Positions 1-5,945 are shown, counted from the first letter of the stretch. The stretch: 7,607 bases of DNA from Flavobacteriales bacterium (GCA_011524845.1 WTJL01000058.1:5937-13543), one strand, 5' to 3'. Translations and numbers: made by a program. Notes: a model not told the origin generated them from the letters alone.

Positions 1-948
1 TACGAAAGTGTCCAGACGTGGGGCAACCTCGATGGCTGTCCGTTGAATGGAGTTTGGCAGATGGAAATCTGCGACCTGTGGGGATCGGACAACGGCTTTG
101 TGTTTGACTGGGCCATCCAGTTTGCAGACAGCTTGTACCCTGCGGAACTCAGTTTCACCCCGACGTTTGGCTTGGAGTGCGACAGCACGTTTTGGACCAC
201 CCCCCAACAAGCCCAAAACAACCTGCTCTCAGGACAATGGAACTGTGCAGAAGTGGGGGTCACGGTGGAAACGCCTGGAACGCAAGTCTACACCGCCCAT
301 GCCGTCAACAACTTTGGGTGCGAATACACCCAAGACGTCGAGGTGGAGTACGTGGCCTTCAGCCCCTTCATTGAAAGCTCTGCCGACATCTTTTGTGGTG
401 GGGAAGCCGTGGAACTCGAAGTCATCGTCAGCAACGGTGGCAGCGGCGATTTGTCGGTGAGTTGGAACGACAGCCCCTTCCTCAGCGACACCACAGGAGC
501 GGTGGTCTACGTGTCCGGGATGAATCAGCCCGAGATTTTTCAAGCCACGATTGGTCAAACGTTCGACGATTATCCCGGCTTGTTGTGCAGTGCAACGGCA
601 GACGTGTTAATCGGAACGTGTGAAATCACCATTCCCAACGTGGTCAGCCCGTACTCGACGAGCGGAGACAACGACGATTTCCGGATTCCGGGCATTCAAT
701 CCTACGAAGACGTGGAACTCACGGTGCTGAACCGTTGGGGCAACGTCGTGTTCGAAAGCGACGATTTTGGGGTGCAACCGTTCTGGGATTGCGCCGCAGA
801 TGGCGCCACGTCAGGCGTGTACTTCTACGTGTTGAAAGTGCCCGTGGAAGAAGGACCCTTGGTGGTGACCGACATCAATGGGGTGCGTCAGGAATACGAC
901 GGGGAAGGACCGTTCGTGTTTGAGGGCACCTTCCACATTGTGGACTGA
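1..948 (+). CDS. Secreted protein with P-domain end and T9SS type B sorting domain (5' partial)
   Basis: The frame is open from the first base, so the start lies upstream; 315 residues are visible. Visible residues 1-46, with NGVWQMEICDLW and DNGFVFDWAIQF, resemble the end of a proprotein-convertase P-domain (a beta-jelly-roll) as found in many large Bacteroidota surface proteins. Residues 47-206 are low in lysine, rich in Asp/Gly/Ser/Thr and contain several cysteines, like extracellular Ig-like modules. From about residue 207 (CEITIPNVVSP, then VELTVLNRWGNVVFES, then SGVYFYVLKV) to the end it matches the gliding-motility-associated C-terminal domain (CHU_C type), the type B signal for export through the type IX secretion system. 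An insertion rich in Gly and Glu lies between the YFYVLKV strand and the last strand. The protein is expected outside the cell or anchored at its surface. What it does, for example protease or adhesin, cannot be told because the N-terminal part is missing. Confidence 0.88.
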   Translation, partial: YESVQTWGNLDGCPLNGVWQMEICDLWGSDNGFVFDWAIQFADSLYPAELSFTPTFGLECDSTFWTTPQQAQNNLLSGQWNCAEVGVTVETPGTQVYTAHAVNNFGCEYTQDVEVEYVAFSPFIESSADIFCGGEAVELEVIVSNGGSGDLSVSWNDSPFLSDTTGAVVYVSGMNQPEIFQATIGQTFDDYPGLLCSATADVLIGTCEITIPNVVSPYSTSGDNDDFRIPGIQSYEDVELTVLNRWGNVVFESDDFGVQPFWDCAADGATSGVYFYVLKVPVEEGPLVVTDINGVRQEYDGEGPFVFEGTFHIVD

Positions 949-953
949 CGGTC

Positions 954-2873
954 GTGGCCGGCGACGTGCATCCATTGGACCTCCTGACGGAGTGGACGGA
1001 GGCGTTGCTGGCGGAGCGCGACCATGACAGAAAGCACCTTGCCGAGTTGCTTGCGGGATCGTCGTTGAAGGTTCGGCGTTCTGAAGGGTTGACGTGGTCT
1101 CCGGTGGAGGTCACGGCGGCGTCCTACGCCTTTGGCGGAGCCAAGTGGACCTTGAAGTGCAAAGAAGGTGGAGGGTTGCCTGGAATTTTTCGGGTGGGAA
1201 GCGCGGTTTTGCTCACCCCCGTGGGCGACCACAAAGTGGTCGAAGAATGGGGCACTTGGCCTGCGAGGGTCATGAAGATGCGCGGCATGGACATGGACGT
1301 CGTGCTCGAAGGAGATGGCCCCGAGGGCGTCGCCATTCAACACATGTCCTGGACAGTGGATGCGCGCGCCGATGAAAGAAGCTACCAGGCCATGGCCCAT
1401 GCGTTGAGCCATTGGGTGAACGTCGACGGGGACGAGGCCAAAGCCTTCCGAGACGCTGCCTTGGGCACGGGCGATTGGCCAACATCCGCGCCCGAGGACG
1501 AGGTAAACGAAAGCCTCGCGGGATTGAACGCCAAGCAACAAGAGGCGGTGGCTGCGATGTGGTCGCGTGCTCCCTTGTCGCTGTTGCATGGACCTCCAGG
1601 AACCGGGAAAACGAGAACTTTGGTGGCGGCCGTGCGTGGTCTCGTGGCCTCTGGCGAGAAGGTGCTGGCGTCTGCACCCTCCAACATGGCGGTGGACGTG
1701 TTGGTGGAACGCTTGCACGAGGAGGGAATGAAGGTGGTGCGTGTCGGACATCCCATCCGGGTGAGTCCACAGGTGTTGGACCAAACCCTCGACGCCCAAG
1801 TGCAAGCCCAAACGGAATACAGCAGGGTGGTCAAAACGAGGCAAGAAGCCGAGCAGCGACAACGCGAAGCGGACCGCTACGTGCGGTCTTTTGGTCCCGA
1901 GCAACGGGAAGCGAGGCGCGCCGCCCGAGCCGAGGCCCGCGCCCTCCGGAAAGAGGCGGAAGAACTCGAAGCGTACTTGTCTGAAAAGGTCATTCGCGAG
2001 GCAGATGTGGTGTGTGCCACCTTGGTGGGCTGCGACGACCGCCGACTTCGCGGGGTGAAGTTTGACGTGGCGATGGTGGACGAGGCGGCCCAAGCTTTGC
2101 CTCCCGCGACCCTCATCCCCATGAGACGGGCCTCGCGTTTGGTGTTGTGCGGAGATCCCTGTCAATTGCCTCCCATTGTCAAGAGCCGTCAGGGTCGGGT
2201 GTTGGAGCGCACGATGCTGGAACGCTTGATCGAAGCCCACCCCAGTTCCACGGTGATGTTGGAGGTCCAACACCGGATGCACGAGGCCATCATGTCCGCG
2301 GGAAATGCCCATTTCTACGACGGCCGTTTGACAGCCCATGAAACCGTGGCGCAGGCCACCTTGGATGGGTTGCGTCCATGGCTGTGGGTGGACACGGCGG
2401 GATGCGGTTTTGAGGAACGCCGCTCGGAAGAAGGAGGAAGCGTGTCCAACAAGGACGAAGCTGCATTTGTCTTGGACCGGGCTGCCGAATGGCTGCACAT
2501 GCACCCCGACATGTCCCTGGGCATTGTCGCGCCGTACGCCGCTCAGGTGGAACTGCTGAGGGACCTTTGGCATGAACGCGTGGTGGCTGGGGACGTGCAA
2601 GGACAGGCCAAGGTGACCATCCACACGGTGGATGGGTTCCAAGGGCAGGAACGGGACGGGATGATGGTGTCCATGACGCGCAGCAACGACCGCGGAGAGG
2701 TGGGCTTCTTGCAAGAAAGCCGCCGCATTCACGTCGCCCAAACCCGCGCCAAGCATGCGTGCATGCTCGTGGGGGACAGCGCCACACTCAGCTCAGACCC
2801 GTATTTGGGATGGCTCTTGGAGCACGCGCAAGGCATGGACGCCTACGACAGCGCGTGGAGTTGGATGTGTTGA
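954..2873 (+). CDS. UPF1/IGHMBP2-like superfamily 1B helicase
   Basis: A complete 639-residue ATP-dependent helicase of the SMUBP-2/UPF1 group (AAA_11/AAA_12 domains), expected to move 5' to 3' on single-stranded nucleic acid in the cytoplasm. Residues about 40-125 look like the beta-barrel 1B domain. The helicase motifs follow in order: Q motif LNAKQQEAV (191-199), Walker A GPPGTGKT (213-220), Walker B DEAA (376-379), motif III GDPCQLPP (400-407), QHRM (439-442), motif V VDGFQGQE (559-566) and motif VI RRIHVAQTRAK (590-600). A charged Arg/Glu/Ala-rich coiled coil at about 283-345 is the 'stalk' insertion of this family. The start is GTG at 954 (GTG 966 also possible), five bases after the upstream stop, with no clear Shine-Dalgarno sequence. 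All catalytic motifs are intact. The substrate (DNA, RNA or both) is not known for the bacterial branch. The gene ends one base before the convergent DUF4494 gene. Confidence 0.93.
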   Translation: MAGDVHPLDLLTEWTEALLAERDHDRKHLAELLAGSSLKVRRSEGLTWSPVEVTAASYAFGGAKWTLKCKEGGGLPGIFRVGSAVLLTPVGDHKVVEEWGTWPARVMKMRGMDMDVVLEGDGPEGVAIQHMSWTVDARADERSYQAMAHALSHWVNVDGDEAKAFRDAALGTGDWPTSAPEDEVNESLAGLNAKQQEAVAAMWSRAPLSLLHGPPGTGKTRTLVAAVRGLVASGEKVLASAPSNMAVDVLVERLHEEGMKVVRVGHPIRVSPQVLDQTLDAQVQAQTEYSRVVKTRQEAEQRQREADRYVRSFGPEQREARRAARAEARALRKEAEELEAYLSEKVIREADVVCATLVGCDDRRLRGVKFDVAMVDEAAQALPPATLIPMRRASRLVLCGDPCQLPPIVKSRQGRVLERTMLERLIEAHPSSTVMLEVQHRMHEAIMSAGNAHFYDGRLTAHETVAQATLDGLRPWLWVDTAGCGFEERRSEEGGSVSNKDEAAFVLDRAAEWLHMHPDMSLGIVAPYAAQVELLRDLWHERVVAGDVQGQAKVTIHTVDGFQGQERDGMMVSMTRSNDRGEVGFLQESRRIHVAQTRAKHACMLVGDSATLSSDPYLGWLLEHAQGMDAYDSAWSWMC

Positions 2874-2874
2874 C

Positions 2875-3408
2875 TTAGACCGCGTCGGCTTCGAAGGGGG
2901 CGTCCTCGATGGACACGTCAGCGCCTACCGGGGCTTGACCTGCGTCTTTGGGTTGCTCTTGACCGTCGACCACCTGCCACTCATCTTGCGGGAACACCTC
3001 GATGATTTTCTGGAAAGCAATGGAGGGAATGACGTAGCCTACCCCCAGTTGGTTCATGTGTTGCGAGACCTTGTCGTAGGCGTCGCGCACATCTGTGGCG
3101 CTCAGCAAAATGTGCTGGTTGCTTTCCTTTTCGGTGCCTTTGTCTGCGTCGAAGGTGGTCATGGCGACTTTGACGCGAAACCACTTGTCGCACTCCGGGT
3201 AGCGAATGACCTCGATGAGGTTGGTTTTGGTCAGTTGGGTGATCTCAAAAGGACGGATGCCTTCGTACTCACAAATCTGTGTCATCCGAGTTTCCGCCTC
3301 GGTGTAGGTGTAGGCGTCGAGCACAAACTGTTCCACCTTCTTGACTTCCGCGCCCTCGCTGTCCAAGGAGCGTGAGCTGACCTTGCAATTGAACCAATGT
3401 TTGACCAT
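2875..3408 (-). CDS. DUF4494 domain protein
   Basis: A 177-residue protein beginning MVKHWFNCKVSS. I recognise it as DUF4494, a family known mainly from Bacteroidota with no assigned function. Seen in the sequence: the opening 'WFNCKV' strand, 'VLDAYTYTEAETRM' (residues 29-42), 'KWFRVKVAMTTFD' (75-87) with an acidic/lysine turn DADKGTEKES, then 'ILLSATDVRDAYDKV' (100-114) and 'IPSIAFQKIIEVFP' (127-140). The pattern suggests an alpha/beta fold with two similar halves. The last 35 or so residues (from about 143) are acidic and rich in Pro, Ala and Gln, and are probably disordered. There is no signal peptide or membrane segment, so it is probably cytoplasmic. The start ATG (complement of 3406-3408) has a -7-like TAGCTTCG only four bases before it. 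It converges on the helicase gene and diverges from pcm; neither neighbour suggests a role. Confidence 0.82.
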   Translation of the reverse strand: MVKHWFNCKVSSRSLDSEGAEVKKVEQFVLDAYTYTEAETRMTQICEYEGIRPFEITQLTKTNLIEVIRYPECDKWFRVKVAMTTFDADKGTEKESNQHILLSATDVRDAYDKVSQHMNQLGVGYVIPSIAFQKIIEVFPQDEWQVVDGQEQPKDAGQAPVGADVSIEDAPFEADAV

Positions 3409-3412
3409 GACG

Positions 3413-3420
3413 CGAAGCTA
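3413..3420 (-). promoter_or_regulatory. Candidate -7 box before the DUF4494 gene
   Basis: On the minus strand this reads TAGCTTCG, seven of eight bases of the Bacteroidota -7 consensus TAnnTTTG, followed by CGTC and the ATG. I see no good TTG at the -33 position. If it is used, the transcript would start at or next to the start codon. Confidence 0.33.
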
Positions 3421-3452
3421 CGTGGGCGGCGAAACGCTGTTCACCATGGCGA

Positions 3453-3469
3453 TGTGAAAATTGCTCACA
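3453..3469. promoter_or_regulatory. Dyad TGTGA-N7-TCACA in the divergent spacer
   Basis: A perfect five-base inverted repeat, TGTGA AAATTGC TCACA, lies near the middle of the 105-bp spacer between the DUF4494 gene and pcm. The arms equal the half-sites of CRP/FNR-type regulators, but those use a six-base gap and this one has seven, so the match to that family is imperfect. It could be an operator for either gene or a chance dyad. Confidence 0.28.
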
Positions 3470-3500
3470 GGTCATGCACATTTGGCGCTTGCGGACGATG

Positions 3501-3507
3501 TAGTTTG
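3501..3507 (+). promoter_or_regulatory. Candidate -7 box before pcm
   Basis: TAGTTTG is one base shorter than the Bacteroidota consensus TAnnTTTG and lies six bases before the ATG at 3514. A TTTG at 3481-3484 could be a -33 element, but the gap of 16 bases is short. If transcription starts here, the message would have almost no leader for the 3514 start, or about 24 bases for the alternative start at 3538. Confidence 0.33.
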
Positions 3508-3513
3508 GTCGTC

Positions 3514-4170
3514 ATGCAACTTCCGGAGGACACGTACATGCACAAGGGACAGCGGCGCAAGCTGCTCGAGGAACTTCGGACGATGGGCATCCGCGACGAA
3601 GCGGTGCTCGACGCCATGGATCGCGTCCCAAGACATTACTTCTTGGACAGCGCGTTTTCTCAGTTCGCCTACAGCAACAAGGCGTTTCCCATTGCCGCAG
3701 GCCAAACCATCAGCCAGCCCCACACCGTCGCCAAGCAGAGCGAGTTGCTCGGGGCCGCTCCCGGAGCCAATGTGCTGGAGATTGGCACGGGCAGCGGGTA
3801 CCAGTGCGCGGTGCTGTGCGCGCTGGGATTGAAGGTGCACAGCATCGAACGCCAAAAGGCGCTGTTCGACACAGCGGGTCCGTTGTTGAAAGCCATGGGG
3901 TGGAAGCCCTCGCTGTACTACGGCGACGGCTACAAAGGCAAGCCGGTCTTTGCGCCGTTCGACGGCATCATCATCACGTGCGGTGCCCCTGACGTGCCTC
4001 AGGCGCTCTTGGGCCAGCTCAAAGTGGGGGGACGCATGGTCATTCCTGTGGGAGACGGCGACACCCAGCGCATGTGGACCATCGATCGAATCAGCGAGCG
4101 CGAGTTCACCAAGAAAGACCACGGCTACGCTGCCTTCGTGCCCATGCTCGAGGCCCGGGCCCGAGACTGA
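3514..4170 (+). CDS. pcm: Protein-L-isoaspartate O-methyltransferase
   Basis: A 218-residue cytoplasmic repair enzyme that transfers a methyl group from S-adenosylmethionine to the free carboxyl of L-isoaspartyl residues in aged proteins, starting their return to normal aspartate. Diagnostic stretches are HKGQRRKLLEELR near the N-terminus, VPRHYFLDSAF, the family signature AGQTISQPHTVA (Gln64 to Pro69 carries the conserved Ser67), and SAM motif I VLEIGTGSGYQ (residues 87-97) followed by the acidic SIER of motif II. The length fits the family. I chose ATG 3514 because Bacteroidota homologues as I recall them begin just before an 'EDTYxHKG' stretch. A second in-frame ATG at 3538 has a good Shine-Dalgarno GGAGGA seven bases before it, so a form eight residues shorter is possible. 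The frame stays open upstream to 3397, but that part overlaps the divergent gene and is not protein-like. Confidence 0.95.
   Translation: MQLPEDTYMHKGQRRKLLEELRTMGIRDEAVLDAMDRVPRHYFLDSAFSQFAYSNKAFPIAAGQTISQPHTVAKQSELLGAAPGANVLEIGTGSGYQCAVLCALGLKVHSIERQKALFDTAGPLLKAMGWKPSLYYGDGYKGKPVFAPFDGIIITCGAPDVPQALLGQLKVGGRMVIPVGDGDTQRMWTIDRISEREFTKKDHGYAAFVPMLEARARD
3525..3530 (+). promoter_or_regulatory. Shine-Dalgarno-like GGAGGA inside the pcm start region
   Basis: GGAGGA sits seven bases before the in-frame ATG at 3538 and eleven bases downstream of A3514. Strong Shine-Dalgarno sequences are scarce at the other starts here, as usual for Bacteroidota. It bears on which pcm start is used, but it may be only the codons for Pro-Glu-Asp. 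Confidence 0.3.
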
Positions 4171-4184
4171 TCAAAGGCATGCCT

Positions 4185-4200
4185 GACCTCAGAAGAGGTC
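4185..4200. terminator. Perfect hairpin at the pcm/yciO convergent junction
   Basis: GACCTC-AGAA-GAGGTC forms a perfect six-base-pair stem with a four-base loop. It lies 14 bases after the pcm stop and spans the stop codon of the minus-strand YrdC-domain gene. No run of T follows on either strand, so it is not a classical intrinsic terminator, but it sits where a bidirectional terminator or 3'-end stabilising hairpin would be expected. A palindrome, GGCATGCC, lies just before it at 4176-4183. Confidence 0.35.
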
Positions 4201-4815
4201 GTCCACCGAACCGAGCCCTTCGCGAAGGACTTCGGGCTCCGATCCCGTGCAATCCAAGACGGTCGACGCTTCCAAGTGTCCCATGCCTCCATCCACGACC
4301 AAGTCGACGAGGTGGCCGTTTCGCTCCAAGATCAACTCGGGGTCGGTGGTGTACTCACGCATGGCGTCGTCGTCGTGCACACTGCTCACGACCAAGGGGC
4401 TTCCCAATTCGCGCAACACATGCTGGGCGACGGGATGGTCAGGCACGCGGATGCCAATGGTTTTTTTCTTGCCCTTGTACAGTTTGGGCACCTCGCTGCT
4501 GGCGGGCAACACAAAGGTGTAGGGCCCAGGCAGCGCCCGCTTCATCATCTTGAAGAGCGGGTTGCTGATGTGCGTCGCGTACCGACTCAGGTCGCTCAAA
4601 TCGGCGCAGAGCAGGGAGAAATGTGCCTTTTCAGGTTTGACGCCTTTGGCGCGTGCGAGCCGGTCAAACCCCTTGGGACTGCCCAACTTGGCGGCAAAGC
4701 TGTACACCGTGTCCGTGGGGCAGACAATCAGCCCATTGTTGTCCAACGCCCGGACCACTTCCTGGACCTTTCGTGGGTCCGGGTTGTCGTCGTGGAGTTT
4801 GACCAAATGGGCCAT
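4189..4815 (-). CDS. YciO-type YrdC/Sua5-domain protein
   Basis: A 208-residue, single-domain member of the Sua5/YciO/YrdC superfamily (dsRNA-binding fold). Seen: GLIVCPTDTVYSFAAKLGS (residues 28-46), HFSLLCADLSDLSRYA (65-80), LPGPYTFVLPAS (95-106), KKTIGIRVPDHPVA (117-130) and STVLDCTG near the C-terminus. The pattern follows E. coli YciO closely. Threonylcarbamoyl-AMP synthases (TsaC/Sua5), which make the t6A precursor for tRNA, carry KxR and SxN motifs. Here the matching places read KGV (57-59) and SVH (145-147), so the t6A signature is missing, as in YciO. Automatic annotation would probably call it threonylcarbamoyl-AMP synthase; I consider a YciO-like protein of uncertain activity more accurate. 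It lies 27 bases downstream of the transaldolase gene on the same strand, with a weak GAGG before the ATG, so the two are probably co-transcribed. Confidence 0.85.
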   Translation of the reverse strand: MAHLVKLHDDNPDPRKVQEVVRALDNNGLIVCPTDTVYSFAAKLGSPKGFDRLARAKGVKPEKAHFSLLCADLSDLSRYATHISNPLFKMMKRALPGPYTFVLPASSEVPKLYKGKKKTIGIRVPDHPVAQHVLRELGSPLVVSSVHDDDAMREYTTDPELILERNGHLVDLVVDGGMGHLEASTVLDCTGSEPEVLREGLGSVDDLF

Positions 4816-4842
4816 GGGGATGCCTCGCGGCGGTTGCGTGAA

Positions 4843-5499
4843 TCAGCCGTTGGACTTGGCGTGGTCCGCGAGGAACTTGGCCAAGCCGATGTCCGTCAAA
4901 GGGTGCTTCATCAACCCCTCAATGGCGCTCAAAGGACCGGTCATGACATCGGCGCCAAGCTTGGCGCACTCGATGACGTGCATGGGGCCGCGCACGCTTG
5001 CTGCGAGGATCTCGGTCCCAAAGTCGTAGTTGTCGAAGATGTTGCGGATGTCCTCGATGAGGTCCATGCCGTCGGAACTGATGTCGTCCAGTCGGCCGAT
5101 GAAGGGGCTGACGTAGGACGCCCCAGCTTTGGCTGCAATCAACGCTTGGCCGGGAGAGAAGATCAGGGTGCAGTTGGTGCGGATGCCGTTTTCAGTGAAG
5201 TGGCTGATGGCCTTGATGCCTTCGGGAATCATGGGCACCTTGACCACGATGTTTTCGTGAAGGGCAGCGAGGGCCTCGCCTTCACGCACCATGCCTTCGA
5301 AGTCGGTGGAAATCACCTCCGCACTCACGTCGCCGTCCACGATCTCGCAGATGGCCTTGTAATGCGCTTTCACCGCGTCGTCGCCAGCGATGCCTTCTTT
5401 CGCCATGAGCGAAGGGTTGGTGGTCACGCCGTCCAAAATGCCCAAGGCTTGAGCTTCACGGATTTGGTCGAGGTTGGCAGTGTCGATGAAAAACTTCAT
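4843..5499 (-). CDS. tal: Transaldolase, small FSA/TalC-type
   Basis: A 218-residue (beta/alpha)8 class I aldolase of the short transaldolase subfamily, the usual length for this branch. It moves a dihydroxyacetone unit between sugar phosphates in the non-oxidative pentose phosphate pathway, in the cytoplasm. Seen: MKFFIDTANL with Asp6, GVTTNPSL (residues 24-31), the Schiff-base lysine Lys87 in NIVVKVPM, TNCTLIFSPGQAL (108-120) and ILAASVRGP (164-172). Glu61 (in AEVIS) and Phe133 (in YVSPF) occupy positions that are Gln59 and Tyr131 in fructose-6-phosphate aldolase but Glu and Phe in true transaldolases, so transaldolase activity is favoured. The ATG is the complement of 5497-5499; the frame remains open far upstream, but that extension is antisense to the next gene and unlike the family. 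It is first in a two-gene unit with the YciO-like gene and has a perfect -7 box upstream. Confidence 0.95.
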   Translation of the reverse strand: MKFFIDTANLDQIREAQALGILDGVTTNPSLMAKEGIAGDDAVKAHYKAICEIVDGDVSAEVISTDFEGMVREGEALAALHENIVVKVPMIPEGIKAISHFTENGIRTNCTLIFSPGQALIAAKAGASYVSPFIGRLDDISSDGMDLIEDIRNIFDNYDFGTEILAASVRGPMHVIECAKLGADVMTGPLSAIEGLMKHPLTDIGLAKFLADHAKSNG

Positions 5500-5525
5500 G
5501 GAGGGGAGGTTTGAGAATTGTGCCG

Positions 5526-5533
5526 CAAAAGTA
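5526..5533 (-). promoter_or_regulatory. Bacteroidota -7 promoter box for the transaldolase operon
   Basis: On the minus strand this reads TACTTTTG followed by CGGC, a perfect match to TAnnTTTG, the -7 element of the Bacteroidota primary sigma factor. It ends 26 bases before the ATG, giving an expected leader of about 20 bases. A TTG at the usual -33 distance is not present. It is the only perfect TAnnTTTG I noticed in the window, and it is in the right place and orientation. Confidence 0.65.
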
Positions 5534-5565
5534 GGCAGGCCCATGTGGAATTGGAGAGGAGGGGT

Positions 5566-5581
5566 GGGGAGAGTTGTCCCC
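5566..5581. promoter_or_regulatory. Inverted repeat GGGGA-N6-TCCCC around a -33-like TTG
   Basis: A five-base inverted repeat flanks GAGTTG. The TTG at 5574-5576 in its loop lies 20 bases before TACCTTGA, the right distance for a Bacteroidota -33 element. It could be a regulator site over the promoter of the DksA-like gene, or chance in a G-rich stretch. Confidence 0.25.
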
Positions 5582-5582
5582 G

Positions 5583-5596
5583 CGCTGTCCACAGCG
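5583..5596. promoter_or_regulatory. Operator-like dyad CGCTGT-CC-ACAGCG between -33 and -7 elements
   Basis: A perfect six-base inverted repeat with a two-base gap abuts the -7-like box at 5597 and lies between it and the TTG at 5574-5576. A bound protein would block RNA polymerase there. I cannot name the regulator. It is not a LexA box of the E. coli type, since CTG and CAG are only four bases apart. Confidence 0.38.
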
Positions 5597-5604
5597 TACC
5601 TTGA
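5597..5604 (+). promoter_or_regulatory. Candidate -7 box before the DksA-like gene
   Basis: TACCTTGA resembles TAnnTTTG in its first six bases and is preceded at a 20-base gap by TTG (5574-5576). It ends four bases before the ATG at 5609, so a transcript from it would be leaderless or nearly so. Confidence 0.4.
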
Positions 5605-5608
5605 GTGC

Positions 5609-5938
5609 ATGACGCCAGAGGAAAAGGCCCAAATCCAAGCCCGCGCCGAACGCAAGCGCGAGGACCTCGTGGAACGCATCGCGGAGTACCGAGAGCTGAC
5701 CAAGCCCATCCCTCCCAACGACGCCATCGGTCGGGTCAGTCGGATGGACGCCATCAACAACCGAAGCGTGAACGAGGCGGCCTTGCGACAGCTTGAGAAG
5801 GAGCTCGACCAACTGGACAAAGCCATGACGCGGATGCGGGATGAGAAGTACGGCAAATGCATGGCGTGCGGAGACGACATTCCACCTGGTCGATTGATGC
5901 TCATGCCCGGCGCGACGAGGTGCGTGCGGTGCGCCTGA
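5609..5938 (+). CDS. Short DksA/TraR-family C4 zinc-finger protein
   Basis: A 109-residue protein of the DksA/TraR family, which binds RNA polymerase in its secondary channel and alters transcription initiation. Residues about 3-80 are charged and helical, forming a probable two-helix coiled coil that turns at TKPIPPNDAIGRVSRMD (31-47). A complete zinc site follows: Cys84, Cys87, Cys105 and Cys108 (CX2C-X17-CX2C, the DksA spacing). The E. coli DksA tip residues DxxDxA appear here as Asp38-x-x-Gly41-x-Val43, so the second acidic residue is lost. The conserved-looking AIGRVSRMDAINN block is, as I recall, typical of a short Bacteroidota branch of the family. At 109 residues it is shorter than E. 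coli DksA (151) and longer than TraR. The ATG at 5609 begins just before the first helix; the frame continues upstream only into antisense of the transaldolase gene. Whether it responds to ppGpp cannot be told. Confidence 0.88.
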   Translation: MTPEEKAQIQARAERKREDLVERIAEYRELTKPIPPNDAIGRVSRMDAINNRSVNEAALRQLEKELDQLDKAMTRMRDEKYGKCMACGDDIPPGRLMLMPGATRCVRCA

Positions 5939-5945
5939 GCCGGTG

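Noticed and set aside
888..2756. A 622-codon open frame on the minus strand
   Set aside because: It lies wholly antisense to the helicase, whose motifs are all present in order. The translated sequence is rich in His, Arg, Pro and Gln, typical of an antisense frame in GC-rich DNA.
2755..3375. A 206-codon plus-strand frame across the helicase end and DUF4494 gene
   Set aside because: It overlaps two recognised genes in other frames and has no domain.
3397..3513. N-terminal extension of pcm by 39 codons
   Set aside because: It would overlap the divergent DUF4494 start and has no similarity to Pcm; family length fits the ATG at 3514.
4276..5514. A 412-codon open frame on the plus strand
   Set aside because: It is antisense to the transaldolase and YciO-like genes, both of which have clear family motifs; its own product is His/Val/Gly-rich with no domain.
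5583..5596. LexA/SOS box reading of the CTGT...ACAG dyad
   Set aside because: The E. coli LexA box needs ten bases between CTG and CAG; here there are four, and Bacteroidota LexA sites are not known to me to look like this.
5474..5608. N-terminal extension of the DksA-like gene by 45 codons
   Set aside because: It begins inside the transaldolase gene on the opposite strand and would run through both candidate promoters; the family begins with the coiled coil.
5500..5904. N-terminal extension of the transaldolase frame by about 135 codons
   Set aside because: The extension is antisense to the DksA-like gene, is Ser/Arg-rich and is absent from the family; a perfect -7 box lies inside it just before the real ATG.
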